Source: JAJYZP01 sp049964535 (lineage in GTDB: Bacteria > Actinomycetota > Acidimicrobiia > Acidimicrobiales > Acidimicrobiaceae). Taken from it: a stretch of 20,483 nt of DNA. The position numbers and the translations under genes were made by a program. Of the stretch, positions 7,610 through 15,343 are shown one piece after another. A model generated the notes under the pieces. It had not been told where the DNA came from and did no database searches. It saw only the letters and a program-made list of their open reading frames with translations. The DNA is taken from the NCBI GenBank assembly GCA_049964535.1, contig JBMFXG010000023.1:1-20483 (forward strand), read 5' to 3'. Position 1 is the first letter of the stretch; the number at the start of each line of letters is the position of its first letter.

Positions 7610-8734
7610 CTAGCTCAGCCTCTCGACGACGTAGTCAATGCAGTGTGTGAGCGCCTCAACATCAGCAGGATCGATTGCGGGAAACATCGCTATGCGAAGT
7701 TGATTTCGACCGAGTTTGCGATACGGCTCGGTATCGACGACCCCATTTGATCGCAGAACCAAAGCGATTCGTGCAGCATCGATACCGTCAACAAAGTCGA
7801 TCGTTCCTACGACGTGAGAACGATCTCGCGGATCTCGTACAAACGGCCGAGCAAAAGTCGATCGCTCTGCCCATCCGTACAGTAGTTCTGCTGAGGCATC
7901 CGATCTACCAACCGCGAACCTCAAGCCGCCATTTTGGAGCATCCACTCGACCTGATTCAGCATCAGGTAGATCGTTGCTAAAGCCGGAGTGTTGTATGTT
8001 TGGTTGAGACGAGAGTTCTCCAACGCAATCGACAGGTCTAAAAAGGCCGGCACCCATCGTCCCGACGCTTTGATCGTTGCGATTCGTTCGACGGCCTGGG
8101 GTGAGAGTAAGGCCAGCCAGAGTCCGCCATCGGATGCAAAACTCTTCTGGGGGGCAAAGTAGTAGCAATCAAACTCTGCTGGGTCGACTCGAAGTGCTCC
8201 GGCGCCCGACGTCGCATCAACCGCCACAATGCCACTCGAACCAACGGGACGAACGATCTCCATAGATACGCCGGTAGAGGTCTCGTTGTGGGTCAAGGCG
8301 TAGGTGTCCACGTCCGAGCGTACGACTGCCTCGGGATGAGTTCCAGCCTCAGATTCAATGACCTCAGGCGCCTGCAGATGAGGAGCGAGCGATGCTGCGG
8401 TAGCGAACTTCGAAGAGAACTCACCGAAGGAGAGGTGCTGACTCTTACGTTCGATCAGCGAGAAGGTCGCAGCATCCCAAAAGCACGTCGAACCGCCGTT
8501 ACCAAGCATGACTTCGTAGCCCTCTGGAAGCTCGAAGAGGTTCATCAGACCTTGCCGTAATCGACCGACAACGTCTTTGACGGTCGCTTGACGATGACTG
8601 GTACCGAGATAGGTCGTGCCAAACTCGGCGAGTGACTGCACCGCTTCCAGACGAACCTTGGACGGTCCCGAGCCAAAACGACCATCGTGAGGAAGCAATT
8701 CCTTCGGTATCGTCAGCGACGTTCTATCACTCAT
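7610..8734 (-). CDS. serC: phosphoserine aminotransferase
   Basis: PLP enzyme converting 3-phosphohydroxypyruvate and glutamate to phosphoserine, the second step of serine synthesis. 374 aa of the mycobacterial type: DGRFGSGPSKVRLE (17-30), LGTSHRQATVKD (43-54), HNETSTGVS (149-157), and the PLP lysine K197 in YYFAPQKSFASDGG. It ends with VVDTEPYRKLGRNQLRIAMFP and IDYVVERLS, as in that group. A longer frame opens at 8800 but would run into the divergent aminotransferase; ATG at 8734 gives the family length. Divergent start 41 bp from the aminotransferase gene. serA lies 1.4 kb away on the other strand. Confidence 0.95.
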   Translation of the reverse strand: MSDRTSLTIPKELLPHDGRFGSGPSKVRLEAVQSLAEFGTTYLGTSHRQATVKDVVGRLRQGLMNLFELPEGYEVMLGNGGSTCFWDAATFSLIERKSQHLSFGEFSSKFATAASLAPHLQAPEVIESEAGTHPEAVVRSDVDTYALTHNETSTGVSMEIVRPVGSSGIVAVDATSGAGALRVDPAEFDCYYFAPQKSFASDGGLWLALLSPQAVERIATIKASGRWVPAFLDLSIALENSRLNQTYNTPALATIYLMLNQVEWMLQNGGLRFAVGRSDASAELLYGWAERSTFARPFVRDPRDRSHVVGTIDFVDGIDAARIALVLRSNGVVDTEPYRKLGRNQLRIAMFPAIDPADVEALTHCIDYVVERLS

Positions 8735-8775
8735 TAAACTACCCTTCACTAGTCCAACTACAAAGGCGGAGTTCC

Positions 8776-9987
8776 ATGCCCAGCGAGATCCGTATCTCAC
8801 AGCGAATCACTCGAGTTGCAGAATCAGCGACGCTCGCCATCGACGCGAAGGCTAAGGCTCTTTCAGCTGCGGGAATCGATATCATCGGCTTCGGTGCTGG
8901 CGAACCAGACTTCCCTACTCCTCATTTTATCGTCGAAGCTGCAGCCCGTGCAACCTCGGACCCAAAGAATCATCACTACACCGCAGCAACGGGTCTGCCC
9001 GAACTGAAAGAGGCTATTGCGGTCAAGACCCTCCGGGACTCGGGCCTACGATACGAACCATCTCAGATAATCGTTACCAACGGAGCAAAACACGCGATCT
9101 TTAACACCATTGTTACCATGGTTGACGAAGGAGACGAGGTTCTTATCCCGTCACCATTTTGGACGACCTACCCAGAGCTCGTACGTCTCGCCGGTGGAGT
9201 GCCAATCGAGATACCAACGACCCATGAGAACGGGTTCAAGGTCACCCGTGCATCGATAGAACCGTATCTCACCAAGCACACGAGACTGTTCCTACACGTC
9301 TCACCGTCGAACCCCACTGGCGCGCTCTACACACCCCAAGAGACCGCCGAGCTCGCAACATTCCTCGCAGATCACGACGTCGCGGTCATGGCCGACGAGA
9401 TCTACGAACATCTCACTTACGATGGCAACCGATCTACTTCAATCTTCGCGTGTTCGGAGGCGCTGAAAGAGACCGGCGTAATCGTCAACGGTGTAGCCAA
9501 AACCTACGCTATGACGGGCTGGCGAATCGGTTGGATGATCGCCCCCCCACCAGTAACCAAAGCCGCTGCCAATCTCCAATCCCAAGTCACCTCCAACATT
9601 TCAAACGTATCCCAGAGGGCAGCTCTCGCAGCTCTTACGGCCGATCTGTCAGCGGTTCAACCAATGATCGACGCCTTCGACCAGCGCCGTCGAACGATGA
9701 CCTCGATGCTCAGTAGTATCGAAGGCGTCGATCTCGAGCTTCCCCAGGGTGCCTTCTACGCCTTCCCTTACGTTGGAGACCTCCTCAAGAAGCGTTTCGG
9801 TAATCAATCGGTCACTTCAACGATGGAACTCGCAGAGCTGCTTCTCGATCAGGCCAAGATCGCTGTTGTTCCCGGAGAGGCATTTGGGGCTCCTGGTTAC
9901 CTACGATTCTCATACGCACTCGCAGAGGCAGACCTCGTCGAGGGTATCAAACGCTTCACCGACTTTGTCACCTCTGCAGAGGGCTAA
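8776..9987 (+). CDS. aspC: class I aminotransferase, aspartate aminotransferase type
   Basis: Fold-type I PLP transaminase, most like the Ib-subgroup aspartate aminotransferases (aspartate plus 2-oxoglutarate to oxaloacetate plus glutamate). 403 aa. FGAGEPDFPTPHFIVEAA (39-56) near the N-terminus, SPSNPTGALY (176-185), DEIYEHLTYDG (207-217), the PLP lysine K242 in NGVAKTYAMTGWRIGWM, and the C-terminal arginine in YLRFSYA. Start ATG 8776 has GGCGGAG about 5 bases upstream; the frame extends back to 8632 but that part overlaps serC. Substrate cannot be fixed from sequence; other prephenate, tyrosine or alanine transaminases share these motifs, so the symbol is tentative. Confidence 0.85.
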   Translation: MPSEIRISQRITRVAESATLAIDAKAKALSAAGIDIIGFGAGEPDFPTPHFIVEAAARATSDPKNHHYTAATGLPELKEAIAVKTLRDSGLRYEPSQIIVTNGAKHAIFNTIVTMVDEGDEVLIPSPFWTTYPELVRLAGGVPIEIPTTHENGFKVTRASIEPYLTKHTRLFLHVSPSNPTGALYTPQETAELATFLADHDVAVMADEIYEHLTYDGNRSTSIFACSEALKETGVIVNGVAKTYAMTGWRIGWMIAPPPVTKAAANLQSQVTSNISNVSQRAALAALTADLSAVQPMIDAFDQRRRTMTSMLSSIEGVDLELPQGAFYAFPYVGDLLKKRFGNQSVTSTMELAELLLDQAKIAVVPGEAFGAPGYLRFSYALAEADLVEGIKRFTDFVTSAEG

Positions 9988-10158
9988 GTCACGAACCAGA
10001 GACGTTCCGAGAAGTATCCTCACCCGAACGTCCCGTCATCGAACCAACGGTAACACCGGCTAGGATCTTCTCTAGTTGTCGGCCGTAGCGTAGACGCATA
10101 CTTAGGCGCTAGCACAGATCGAGTGGACAACCAACCAGTGCGAGGAGACCAATTAAAC

Positions 10159-11730
10159 ATGGCAAAAATATTGGTGACCGAAGAGATAGCCGACAACGGA
10201 CTCGAACTCCTACGAAAGGCGGGGCACGAGGTCATTATCGATCTCACCACAAACCCCACCAGCCTGTTAGATGCCGTCAAAGGCGTGCACGCCATGATTA
10301 TTCGTTCTGCCACCAAGGTGACTCGGGAGGTTCTTGAGGCTGCCGATGCTCTCCAGGTAGTCGGTCGTGCGGGTATCGGTCTCGACAACGTTGATGTCGC
10401 AGTCGCAACGAGTCGCGGCGTCATGGTGGTCAATGCTCCCCAATCAAATATCCTCTCCGCGGCAGAGCTCACCATGGCACTCCTGCTCTCTCAGGCTCGA
10501 AACGTTCCACAAGCTCACAATGCTCTTGTTGCCGGACGATGGGAGCGATCGAAGTGGGAGGGCGTCGAGCTCTACGGAAAGACGATCGGAATCGTCGGAC
10601 TTGGCCGAATCGGGGCGCTAGTCGCCCAACGATGCCTCGCCTTTGGAATGTCACTCGTCGCCTATGACCCCTACGTCTCGCAAGAGCGTGCGCGAAGGAT
10701 GGGAGTCGAGCTCATGGCGCTAGACCAGGTCGTCGCCACCTCCGATTTTCTTACCATTCACCTTCCCAAATCGAAGGAAACGCTGGGACTTATCGACAAA
10801 GAACTGCTTGCGAAGGCCAAGCCAGGCCTCCGCATCATCAATGCTGCGAGAGGGGGAATCGTCGACGAGGCCGCTCTCTACGATGCGCTCGTCTCCGGAC
10901 AGTTGGGCGGCGCCTCTCTCGACGTGTTCGCGTCAGAACCACCGACGGACTCACCGCTCCTTACCCTCGAGAACGTTGTCGTGACCCCTCATCTCGGAGC
11001 CTCAACCTCAGAGGCACAAGATAAGGCGGGCGTCACTATCGCGGAGCAACTGCTTCTTGCCTTTCGTGGTGACTTCGTACCCTTTGCGGTCAACGTCGAT
11101 GCCGGCGAAGCTTCCGATGTCATCAAGCCATTTCTCAGTCTCACCGAATCCCTTGGTCGCTTCCTCGCAACACTCAACGGCGGACTCCCAGAACGACTCG
11201 ACATCGAGTATCAAGGGGTTCTGGCAGGCGAAGACACGAGAATTCTCACCCTTGCGGCTCTTAAAGGTATTTTTGCCGCCGGGACAAACGAACCGGTATC
11301 GTACGTCAATGCCCCCCAACTCGCTTCAGAGAGGGGCCTTGAGGTCACTGAGACCACCACGGCTACTCCACGTCAACACTACGTCTCGCTCGTCACGCTC
11401 AGGACTCCGGCGCACTCAGTCTCCGGAACATTCATCGGAAATGCCTCGGAACCCCGAATCGTCGAGGTCGACGGTCACGGTGTTGAGGTCCCTCCGTCTG
11501 CACACATGCTTGCGGTGCGTAACGATGATCGCCCCGGCAAGATCGGACTGGTCGGCACCGTTCTCGGAGAAGCAGGAATCTCAATCTCGTCTATGGGTGT
11601 ATCACCCACAGAGTCTGACGGAACGGCGCTCATGATCTTGGCGGTGGGGTCAGAGGTTCCTAAAGAGATCATCGACCAACTCGACAGCGCCGAGGGAATC
11701 ATCTATGCCCGATCGGTCTCGTGCTCGTAG
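10159..11730 (+). CDS. serA: D-3-phosphoglycerate dehydrogenase
   Basis: Oxidises 3-phosphoglycerate to 3-phosphohydroxypyruvate, first step of serine synthesis. 523 aa, the long form: catalytic and NAD domains up to about 310 with GLGRIG at 147-152, R231 in NAARGGIVDE, E260 and H278 in TPHLGAST; an intervening domain at about 315-445; and a C-terminal ACT domain from 449 (LAVRNDDRPGKIGLVGTVL) where serine normally inhibits. GAGGAG stands 11 bases before ATG 10159; an earlier in-frame ATG at 10123 lacks a site. The 171 bp upstream hold a TAGGAT hexamer at 10061-10066 that could be a -10 box without a clear -35, and a 7-bp inverted repeat GACGTTC/GAACGTC at 10001-10032 of unknown meaning. Confidence 0.95.
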   Translation: MAKILVTEEIADNGLELLRKAGHEVIIDLTTNPTSLLDAVKGVHAMIIRSATKVTREVLEAADALQVVGRAGIGLDNVDVAVATSRGVMVVNAPQSNILSAAELTMALLLSQARNVPQAHNALVAGRWERSKWEGVELYGKTIGIVGLGRIGALVAQRCLAFGMSLVAYDPYVSQERARRMGVELMALDQVVATSDFLTIHLPKSKETLGLIDKELLAKAKPGLRIINAARGGIVDEAALYDALVSGQLGGASLDVFASEPPTDSPLLTLENVVVTPHLGASTSEAQDKAGVTIAEQLLLAFRGDFVPFAVNVDAGEASDVIKPFLSLTESLGRFLATLNGGLPERLDIEYQGVLAGEDTRILTLAALKGIFAAGTNEPVSYVNAPQLASERGLEVTETTTATPRQHYVSLVTLRTPAHSVSGTFIGNASEPRIVEVDGHGVEVPPSAHMLAVRNDDRPGKIGLVGTVLGEAGISISSMGVSPTESDGTALMILAVGSEVPKEIIDQLDSAEGIIYARSVSCS

Positions 11731-11833
11731 ATCTCGAGGCCGATCGGAGTCTTAACGGCCGATCGAAAGGCCGAGTCAGAACCATATCGCTCTCCTCCAT
11801 CGTATAGGAGGCCGCCGCACTACTGAAGTGTGC

Positions 11834-11839
11834 TAGCAT
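11834..11839 (+). promoter_or_regulatory. -10 box for leuA leader transcript
   Basis: TAGCAT, ending exactly 7 bases before the leader ATG at 11847, so transcription should start at or beside the A of that ATG. No convincing -35 hexamer is present at the usual distance. Confidence 0.45.
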
Positions 11840-11846
11840 CTGGTTC

Positions 11847-11888
11847 ATGCCAGCGGTGTGTATCACCTCGAACCTACTACTTATGTAA
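11847..11888 (+). CDS. leuA leader peptide MPAVCITSNLLLM
   Basis: Thirteen codons and TAA, reading MPAVCITSNLLLM. The three adjacent Leu codons are CTA CTA CTT (11874-11882), with Val and Ile codons earlier. The stop codon abuts a hairpin (11889-11912), which abuts an intrinsic terminator (11913-11944), with leuA starting 57 bases later: the standard order of a ribosome-mediated leucine attenuator. No Shine-Dalgarno; the -10 box placement implies leaderless translation. Leucine-codon control of leuA is established in other bacteria, including some actinobacteria; this instance is read from sequence only. Confidence 0.82.
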   Translation: MPAVCITSNLLLM

Positions 11889-11912
11889 CGACGATCGCTC
11901 CTGCGGTCGTCG
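11889..11912 (+). promoter_or_regulatory. pause hairpin in leuA leader
   Basis: CGACGATCG and CGGTCGTCG form a 9-bp stem (one U-G pair) around the loop CTCCTG. The loop (11898-11903) is complementary to CAGGAG in the 3' arm of the terminator (11931-11936), so if a ribosome stalled on the Leu codons covered the 5' arm, the freed CTCCTG could pair there and block the terminator. That switching is my inference. Confidence 0.65.
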
Positions 11913-11944
11913 AACCTCCTGTGCTTGCGCCAGGAGGTTTTTTT
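11913..11944 (+). terminator. intrinsic terminator (attenuator) of leuA
   Basis: AACCTCCTG, 9-base loop, CAGGAGGTT: a perfect 9-bp stem followed at once by TTTTT. It stands 57 bases before the leuA ATG and 24 bases past the leader stop codon. Strong canonical form. Confidence 0.85.
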
Positions 11945-12001
11945 ATTGGCAAAGCGAAGCGCCAACGTCGATCTTCACTGGAACACAAAGGAGAAATCGG
12001 T

Positions 12002-13549
12002 ATGCAAGAGAAAATCATCATCTTCGATACCACACTTCGAGACGGAGAGCAGTCGCCCGGCATCTCCCTCGATGCCGCAGAGAAGCTAGAGATAGCAGAG
12101 CAACTTGCTCGCCTCAACGTCGACTACATCGAAGCCGGTTTTCCAGTTGCGTCGCAAGGCGACTTTGAGGCGGTCGCAGCCATTGCCCGCTCGGTCCAAG
12201 GACCGACTATCGCAGCGCTCTCACGCACTCATCTCTCTGACGTTGACCGCTGTTGGGAGGCGCTCCGAGACGCTGATAAGGCACGTATTCACGTCTTCAT
12301 CTCTACGAGCCCTTCACACATGGAACACATGCTCAAGATGTCCCCAAGCCAAGTACTTGCCGAGACGAAAGCGGGTGTATCTCGCGCTCGAGAGCACACT
12401 GCTGACGTTGAATTTTCGCCACAAGATGCAACCCGAACACCCTTTGACTTCATGTTAGAGGTACTGCAATGTGCCGTTGATGCCGGAGCAACCACGCTCA
12501 ATATCCCCGATACCGTCGGTTACGGTATCCCGTGGGAGTTCGGCGATCTCATCGCCAATATCTCCAAGGAGATACATGGAGAGTACATCATCTCGACTCA
12601 CTGCCATAACGACCTCGGTCTCGCAACCGCCAACTCCCTTGCTGGAGTCCGAAACGGAGCCCGCCAGGTAGAGGTCTGCATCAATGGACTCGGAGAGCGC
12701 GCCGGAAACGCCGCACTCGAGGAGGTTGTCATGGCACTCACGATCCGCTCCGACATCTTCGCCAATGCGACTACGCAGATCAAAACCGAGGAGCTCGCGC
12801 GAACCTCCAGGCTCGTCAGCAGATTGACTGGATACCCAGTCCAATACAATAAATCCGTCGTCGGTCGCAACGCGTTCGCACACGAATCAGGTATCCACCA
12901 ACACGGTGTGCTCTCAAATCGCTCGACGTATGAGATCATCGCCGCAGAGAGTGTTGGACAGACTGCATCTCAGATCGTTCTCGGCAAACACTCCGGACGC
13001 CATGCTTTCTCCGATACCGTCGCAAAAATGGGCTTAACGATCCAGGGTGACGCCTTGAACGCAGCGTTTCAACGGTTCAAAGACCTGGCCGATCGAAAAG
13101 TAGAGATCACTGAAGCAGACATCGAAGCAATTGTTACGGAGGAGGTGGGGGTTCACGAAGACTCTTTCTTCCAGCTCGACAACCTTGCAGTATCGGGGTC
13201 GTCGACGGACCTTGCGACAGCAACCGTGACCGTGACCTCTCAACATCAATCTGTGACGACCACAGCTACCGGAAACGGCATGCTCGATGCGGCAGCACAA
13301 GCACTTTCAGAGGCCACCAAATTAGAGGCTCGTCTCACGTCTCTCTCGATCACAGCCCTCACCGGAGGAGTGGACGCGGTCGGAACGGCAGTTGTCCAGC
13401 TCGAATCCTCCACCGGGCTAAAAGTCTCTGGGCGAGCTATCTCGACCGATGTCGTCGAAGCTGCGGCCAAGGCCTACCTTGACGGTCTCAACCGTCTGGT
13501 GCGTATGCGCACCAGATTAGAGCAGCGTGACGTGTCGATCACTCCCTGA
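12002..13549 (+). CDS. leuA: 2-isopropylmalate synthase
   Basis: First committed step of leucine synthesis: acetyl-CoA plus 2-oxoisovalerate to 2-isopropylmalate. 515 aa, the E. coli-like length class. DTTLRDGEQSPG at 9-20 with D14, HCHND at 200-204 (H200, H202) and N236 in GERAGNAALEE are the metal and catalytic region; VVGRNAFAHESGIHQHGV and LGKHSGRHAF follow. The C-terminal leucine-feedback domain runs from about 385 (FQLDNLAVSGSS) to ISTDVVEAAAKAYLDGLN. AAGGAG stands 8 bases before ATG 12002; the frame is open back to 11858 but that part covers the leader and terminator and is unlikely to be coding. Controlled by the leucine attenuator upstream. Confidence 0.96.
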   Translation: MQEKIIIFDTTLRDGEQSPGISLDAAEKLEIAEQLARLNVDYIEAGFPVASQGDFEAVAAIARSVQGPTIAALSRTHLSDVDRCWEALRDADKARIHVFISTSPSHMEHMLKMSPSQVLAETKAGVSRAREHTADVEFSPQDATRTPFDFMLEVLQCAVDAGATTLNIPDTVGYGIPWEFGDLIANISKEIHGEYIISTHCHNDLGLATANSLAGVRNGARQVEVCINGLGERAGNAALEEVVMALTIRSDIFANATTQIKTEELARTSRLVSRLTGYPVQYNKSVVGRNAFAHESGIHQHGVLSNRSTYEIIAAESVGQTASQIVLGKHSGRHAFSDTVAKMGLTIQGDALNAAFQRFKDLADRKVEITEADIEAIVTEEVGVHEDSFFQLDNLAVSGSSTDLATATVTVTSQHQSVTTTATGNGMLDAAAQALSEATKLEARLTSLSITALTGGVDAVGTAVVQLESSTGLKVSGRAISTDVVEAAAKAYLDGLNRLVRMRTRLEQRDVSITP

Positions 13550-13590
13550 GAGAATCGACGCGTCGCGCTGGCACTTCAGTGTTCGTACTC

Positions 13591-14169
13591 CTACGCTTCT
13601 TCCGCGAGGAGTCGGTAAATCTTTTTCTTCGCCTCTGTGACGATTGTCTTAGCCTGCTCAAGTTGCTCAGGAGTCCCTCCCTGGGCCACCTGCATCACCG
13701 CTGCACCAAGTTGGAAGATCTGTTCTCGAAATCCTTGCAACTGCTCTCGAGGACCACCTCGAAAGCTCTCCCATGGAGCTTCACTCGAGGCTGAGGCGGC
13801 ACAGTAGCCTTTCCCTGCTTCAGTGAGCGAAAACACCTTCTTTCCGTCGATGAGCTCGGCCGTAATCATTCCTTCGTCCTCTAGGGCCTGAAGCGTAGGA
13901 TAGATCGAGCCTGGACTTGGACGCCAAGCGCCTCCACTTCGCTCCTCGAGAATCTGCATAATCTGATAGCCATGTCGTGGCTCCTCGCTAAGGAGAACCA
14001 AGATGGCCTGACGAATATTGCCTCGACCGGCGCGCGGTCCGCGTCCAGTGAATTCACCGCGAAAACCCCCAAAGCCCCACGGGGGAGGACCGCCCATACC
14101 CCGGAAGCCTCCTCGTCGTCCCCCAGGGCCGCCTTGCATATCATCGTGTGGTCCATGTGGTCCATGCAT
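13591..14169 (-). CDS. PadR-family transcriptional regulator
   Basis: 192 aa. Residues 1-48 are a His/Gly/Arg-rich disordered arm (MHGPHGPHDDMQGG, GGPPPWGFGGFRG). The PadR winged helix follows at about 49-120: GNIRQAILVLLSEEPRHGYQ, SGGAWRPSPGSIYPTLQALE and a wing with KKVFSLTEAGK. The C-terminal 70 residues are helical, for dimer formation. Effector unknown. A GAGGAG site lies 8 bases before the ATG. Its promoter at about 14286 overlaps a perfect palindrome, so it is probably autoregulated. It converges with leuA across 41 bp and shows no sign of belonging to the amino acid operons. Confidence 0.88.
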   Translation of the reverse strand: MHGPHGPHDDMQGGPGGRRGGFRGMGGPPPWGFGGFRGEFTGRGPRAGRGNIRQAILVLLSEEPRHGYQIMQILEERSGGAWRPSPGSIYPTLQALEDEGMITAELIDGKKVFSLTEAGKGYCAASASSEAPWESFRGGPREQLQGFREQIFQLGAAVMQVAQGGTPEQLEQAKTIVTEAKKKIYRLLAEEA

Positions 14170-14207
14170 CGTTCTATCTCCTCTCTATCCGCTATCGCTA
14201 GAACGAT
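14168..14207 (-). repeat. 9-bp inverted repeat enclosing padR ribosome binding site
   Basis: ATCGTTCTA (14199-14207) and TAGAACGAT (14168-14176) are perfect complements. In the padR message they would form a stem that places GAGGAG in the 22-base loop and the first two bases of the ATG in the stem. It may be a translational brake or a DNA operator, or chance. Confidence 0.4.
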
Positions 14208-14272
14208 CGAATCGTCGTATCGCCGAGCTACGAGCACCGTCGCAAGGTCACTACGCTCTATCACCAATCTAT

Positions 14273-14291
14273 TACGATATATCGTATTATA
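14273..14291 (-). promoter_or_regulatory. padR promoter -10 box and palindromic operator
   Basis: A perfect 14-bp palindrome TACGATATATCGTA (14273-14286) abuts a consensus TATAAT on the minus strand (14286-14291). The expected start point, about 14279, falls inside the palindrome. A/T-centred GATATATC palindromes of this kind are typical of PadR binding sites, so autoregulation is likely; the -35 region (TTAGAG or TAGAGA) is poor. Confidence 0.62.
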
Positions 14292-14614
14292 GCGCAAAGA
14301 AAATCCTGTCTCTAAGGTCGCTACTTCCATAACTCTCATACATCAGAGACACTACCGCGACGACCCTACGGCGAAGTCTTGCTCGGTACCAACAGATGCC
14401 CTTTTCGTCTCCACGCATTAGAGACCAGAGCTCATCAGATCGAGATCCCGTTCATCGCTCTTCCCACTCGGATCTTCCACTACTCCATGACCTCAAACCA
14501 CCACAACTCATCGAAGCGTGCACGACCCAGAGAGGCACCGGGTCTCCAGCGACACCGTCACACACGATGAGAGCCCGAGCCTCGTCCCAGCGTCATGGCG
14601 CAACCTCGTTTCGC
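14292..14614. other. 323-bp stretch with no supported gene
   Basis: Upstream of the padR promoter and downstream of the ABC-like gene. Open frames here (for example on the plus strand from 14379 or 14396) have no family features, no ribosome binding site and biased Ser/Arg/His composition. A minus-strand frame at roughly 14430-14560 reads somewhat protein-like but has no start after its upstream stop. I see no terminator or repeat I would defend. Confidence 0.5.
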
Positions 14615-15343
14615 TCAGCGGCGACGTCGTTTCCGAACGGGAGGTTGAGTGGTCGCAGCTATCGCTACCACCCCGATAGGGAGCCCCAGAGCAGATCCCA
14701 CTGCAGGAGACGTGAGTACGACTGCACCCGCATCGGTCCGAGCCTCAAGGTAGCGAGCGAGAATAACGCGCTCATCTCGATCAAAGTTTTCTAACGAGCC
14801 GTCGAGGCAGATCACCCTTGCTAGCGATGCGAGCAGAACGACCTGCGCAGCTCTCGCAGCTTTGAGCGGATCCAGCTCACCCGCGAGAGTGCTCTGGAGC
14901 AGTTCTGCCGACAACAACAGATCAGCGAGCTCATCGGGGAGGCCGTCGATCCTCTCTCCGTTTGCCCGACAACATCCACAGAGCACAGCATTCTCAACGA
15001 TCGTCAGACCTGGCAGGAGCCGAATCGATGGCGAGCTATAGGCAACGATCGAGCGGCCCTCGTCGCTGTGTGCCACAGCTCCGTACAGCGAGACCGCTCC
15101 ACCCACCGGCTGACGGAGGCCTGCTATCGTCTGCAGTAGAGTTGATACGGTCCTCTCCTCAATTCCGCCGAGTTGGACGAGGCTAGATCGCTCAAACTCG
15201 TAGTACAGCGGTCCGAGGGTGCCACCAACACCATCGGTAATCATCAGAGAATCCAACACCACCACTGCCTTCTCGAGACTCCGCCTCGCTCGACCCTCCT
15301 GTACCACCGCTAACCTCGCCGAACCTCTCGACGCGAGATCCAA
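14615..15343 (-). CDS. degenerate ABC-ATPase-like protein
   Basis: 242 aa from ATG 15343, overlapping the upstream permease by 34 bp; GTG codons at residues 27-29, close behind GAAGG, are alternative starts. The order of an ABC ATPase is visible but each motif is altered: the P-loop position reads LGGIEERTVSTLLQTIAGL (58-76), with the glycines and lysine gone; the Q-loop position is YSSPSIRLLPGLTIVENAVL (102-121) without Gln; the signature is LDPLK (157-161) in place of LSGGQ; Walker B is RVICLDG (176-182) with Gly for the catalytic Glu; and the switch His is Pro (TSPAV). The tail is RKRRRR. I infer a non-hydrolysing ABC-like partner of the preceding membrane protein. Not assigned to a known subfamily. 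Confidence 0.7.
   Translation of the reverse strand: MDLASRGSARLAVVQEGRARRSLEKAVVVLDSLMITDGVGGTLGPLYYEFERSSLVQLGGIEERTVSTLLQTIAGLRQPVGGAVSLYGAVAHSDEGRSIVAYSSPSIRLLPGLTIVENAVLCGCCRANGERIDGLPDELADLLLSAELLQSTLAGELDPLKAARAAQVVLLASLARVICLDGSLENFDRDERVILARYLEARTDAGAVVLTSPAVGSALGLPIGVVAIAATTQPPVRKRRRR

Noticed and set aside
8632..8800. Longer N-termini for both serC (to 8800) and the aminotransferase (from 8632)
   Set aside because: Each extension would be read through the coding start of the other gene; the shorter starts give family-length proteins.
11741..11770. Repeated GGCCGATCG and a CGATCGG/CCGATCG inverted repeat after serA
   Set aside because: No U-run, so not a canonical terminator. GATCG-rich words are common in this sequence, so it is not evidence of an operator.
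11793..11811. CCTCC/GGAGG inverted repeat with TATAGG between serA and the leuA leader
   Set aside because: Only five base pairs and no U-run. TATAGG could be a -10 box but has no -35 and would give a longer leader than the TAGCAT box, which sits at the ideal distance from the leader ATG.
11858..12001. Upstream extension of the leuA frame
   Set aside because: It covers the leader peptide, both hairpins and the U-run, and a good ribosome site precedes ATG 12002, which gives the family N-terminus.
13556..13565. Ten-base palindrome CGACGCGTCG between leuA and padR
   Set aside because: Too short to form a useful hairpin, lacks a U-run, and is a likely chance event at this composition.
14430..14560. 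Minus-strand frame with a protein-like stretch between the ABC-like gene and padR
   Set aside because: It follows a stop codon without a credible start or ribosome site and has no continuation; probably chance.
14379..14794. Plus-strand open frames upstream of the padR promoter
   Set aside because: No recognisable domain, no ribosome binding site, skewed Ser/Arg/His composition, and they run antisense into the ABC-like gene.
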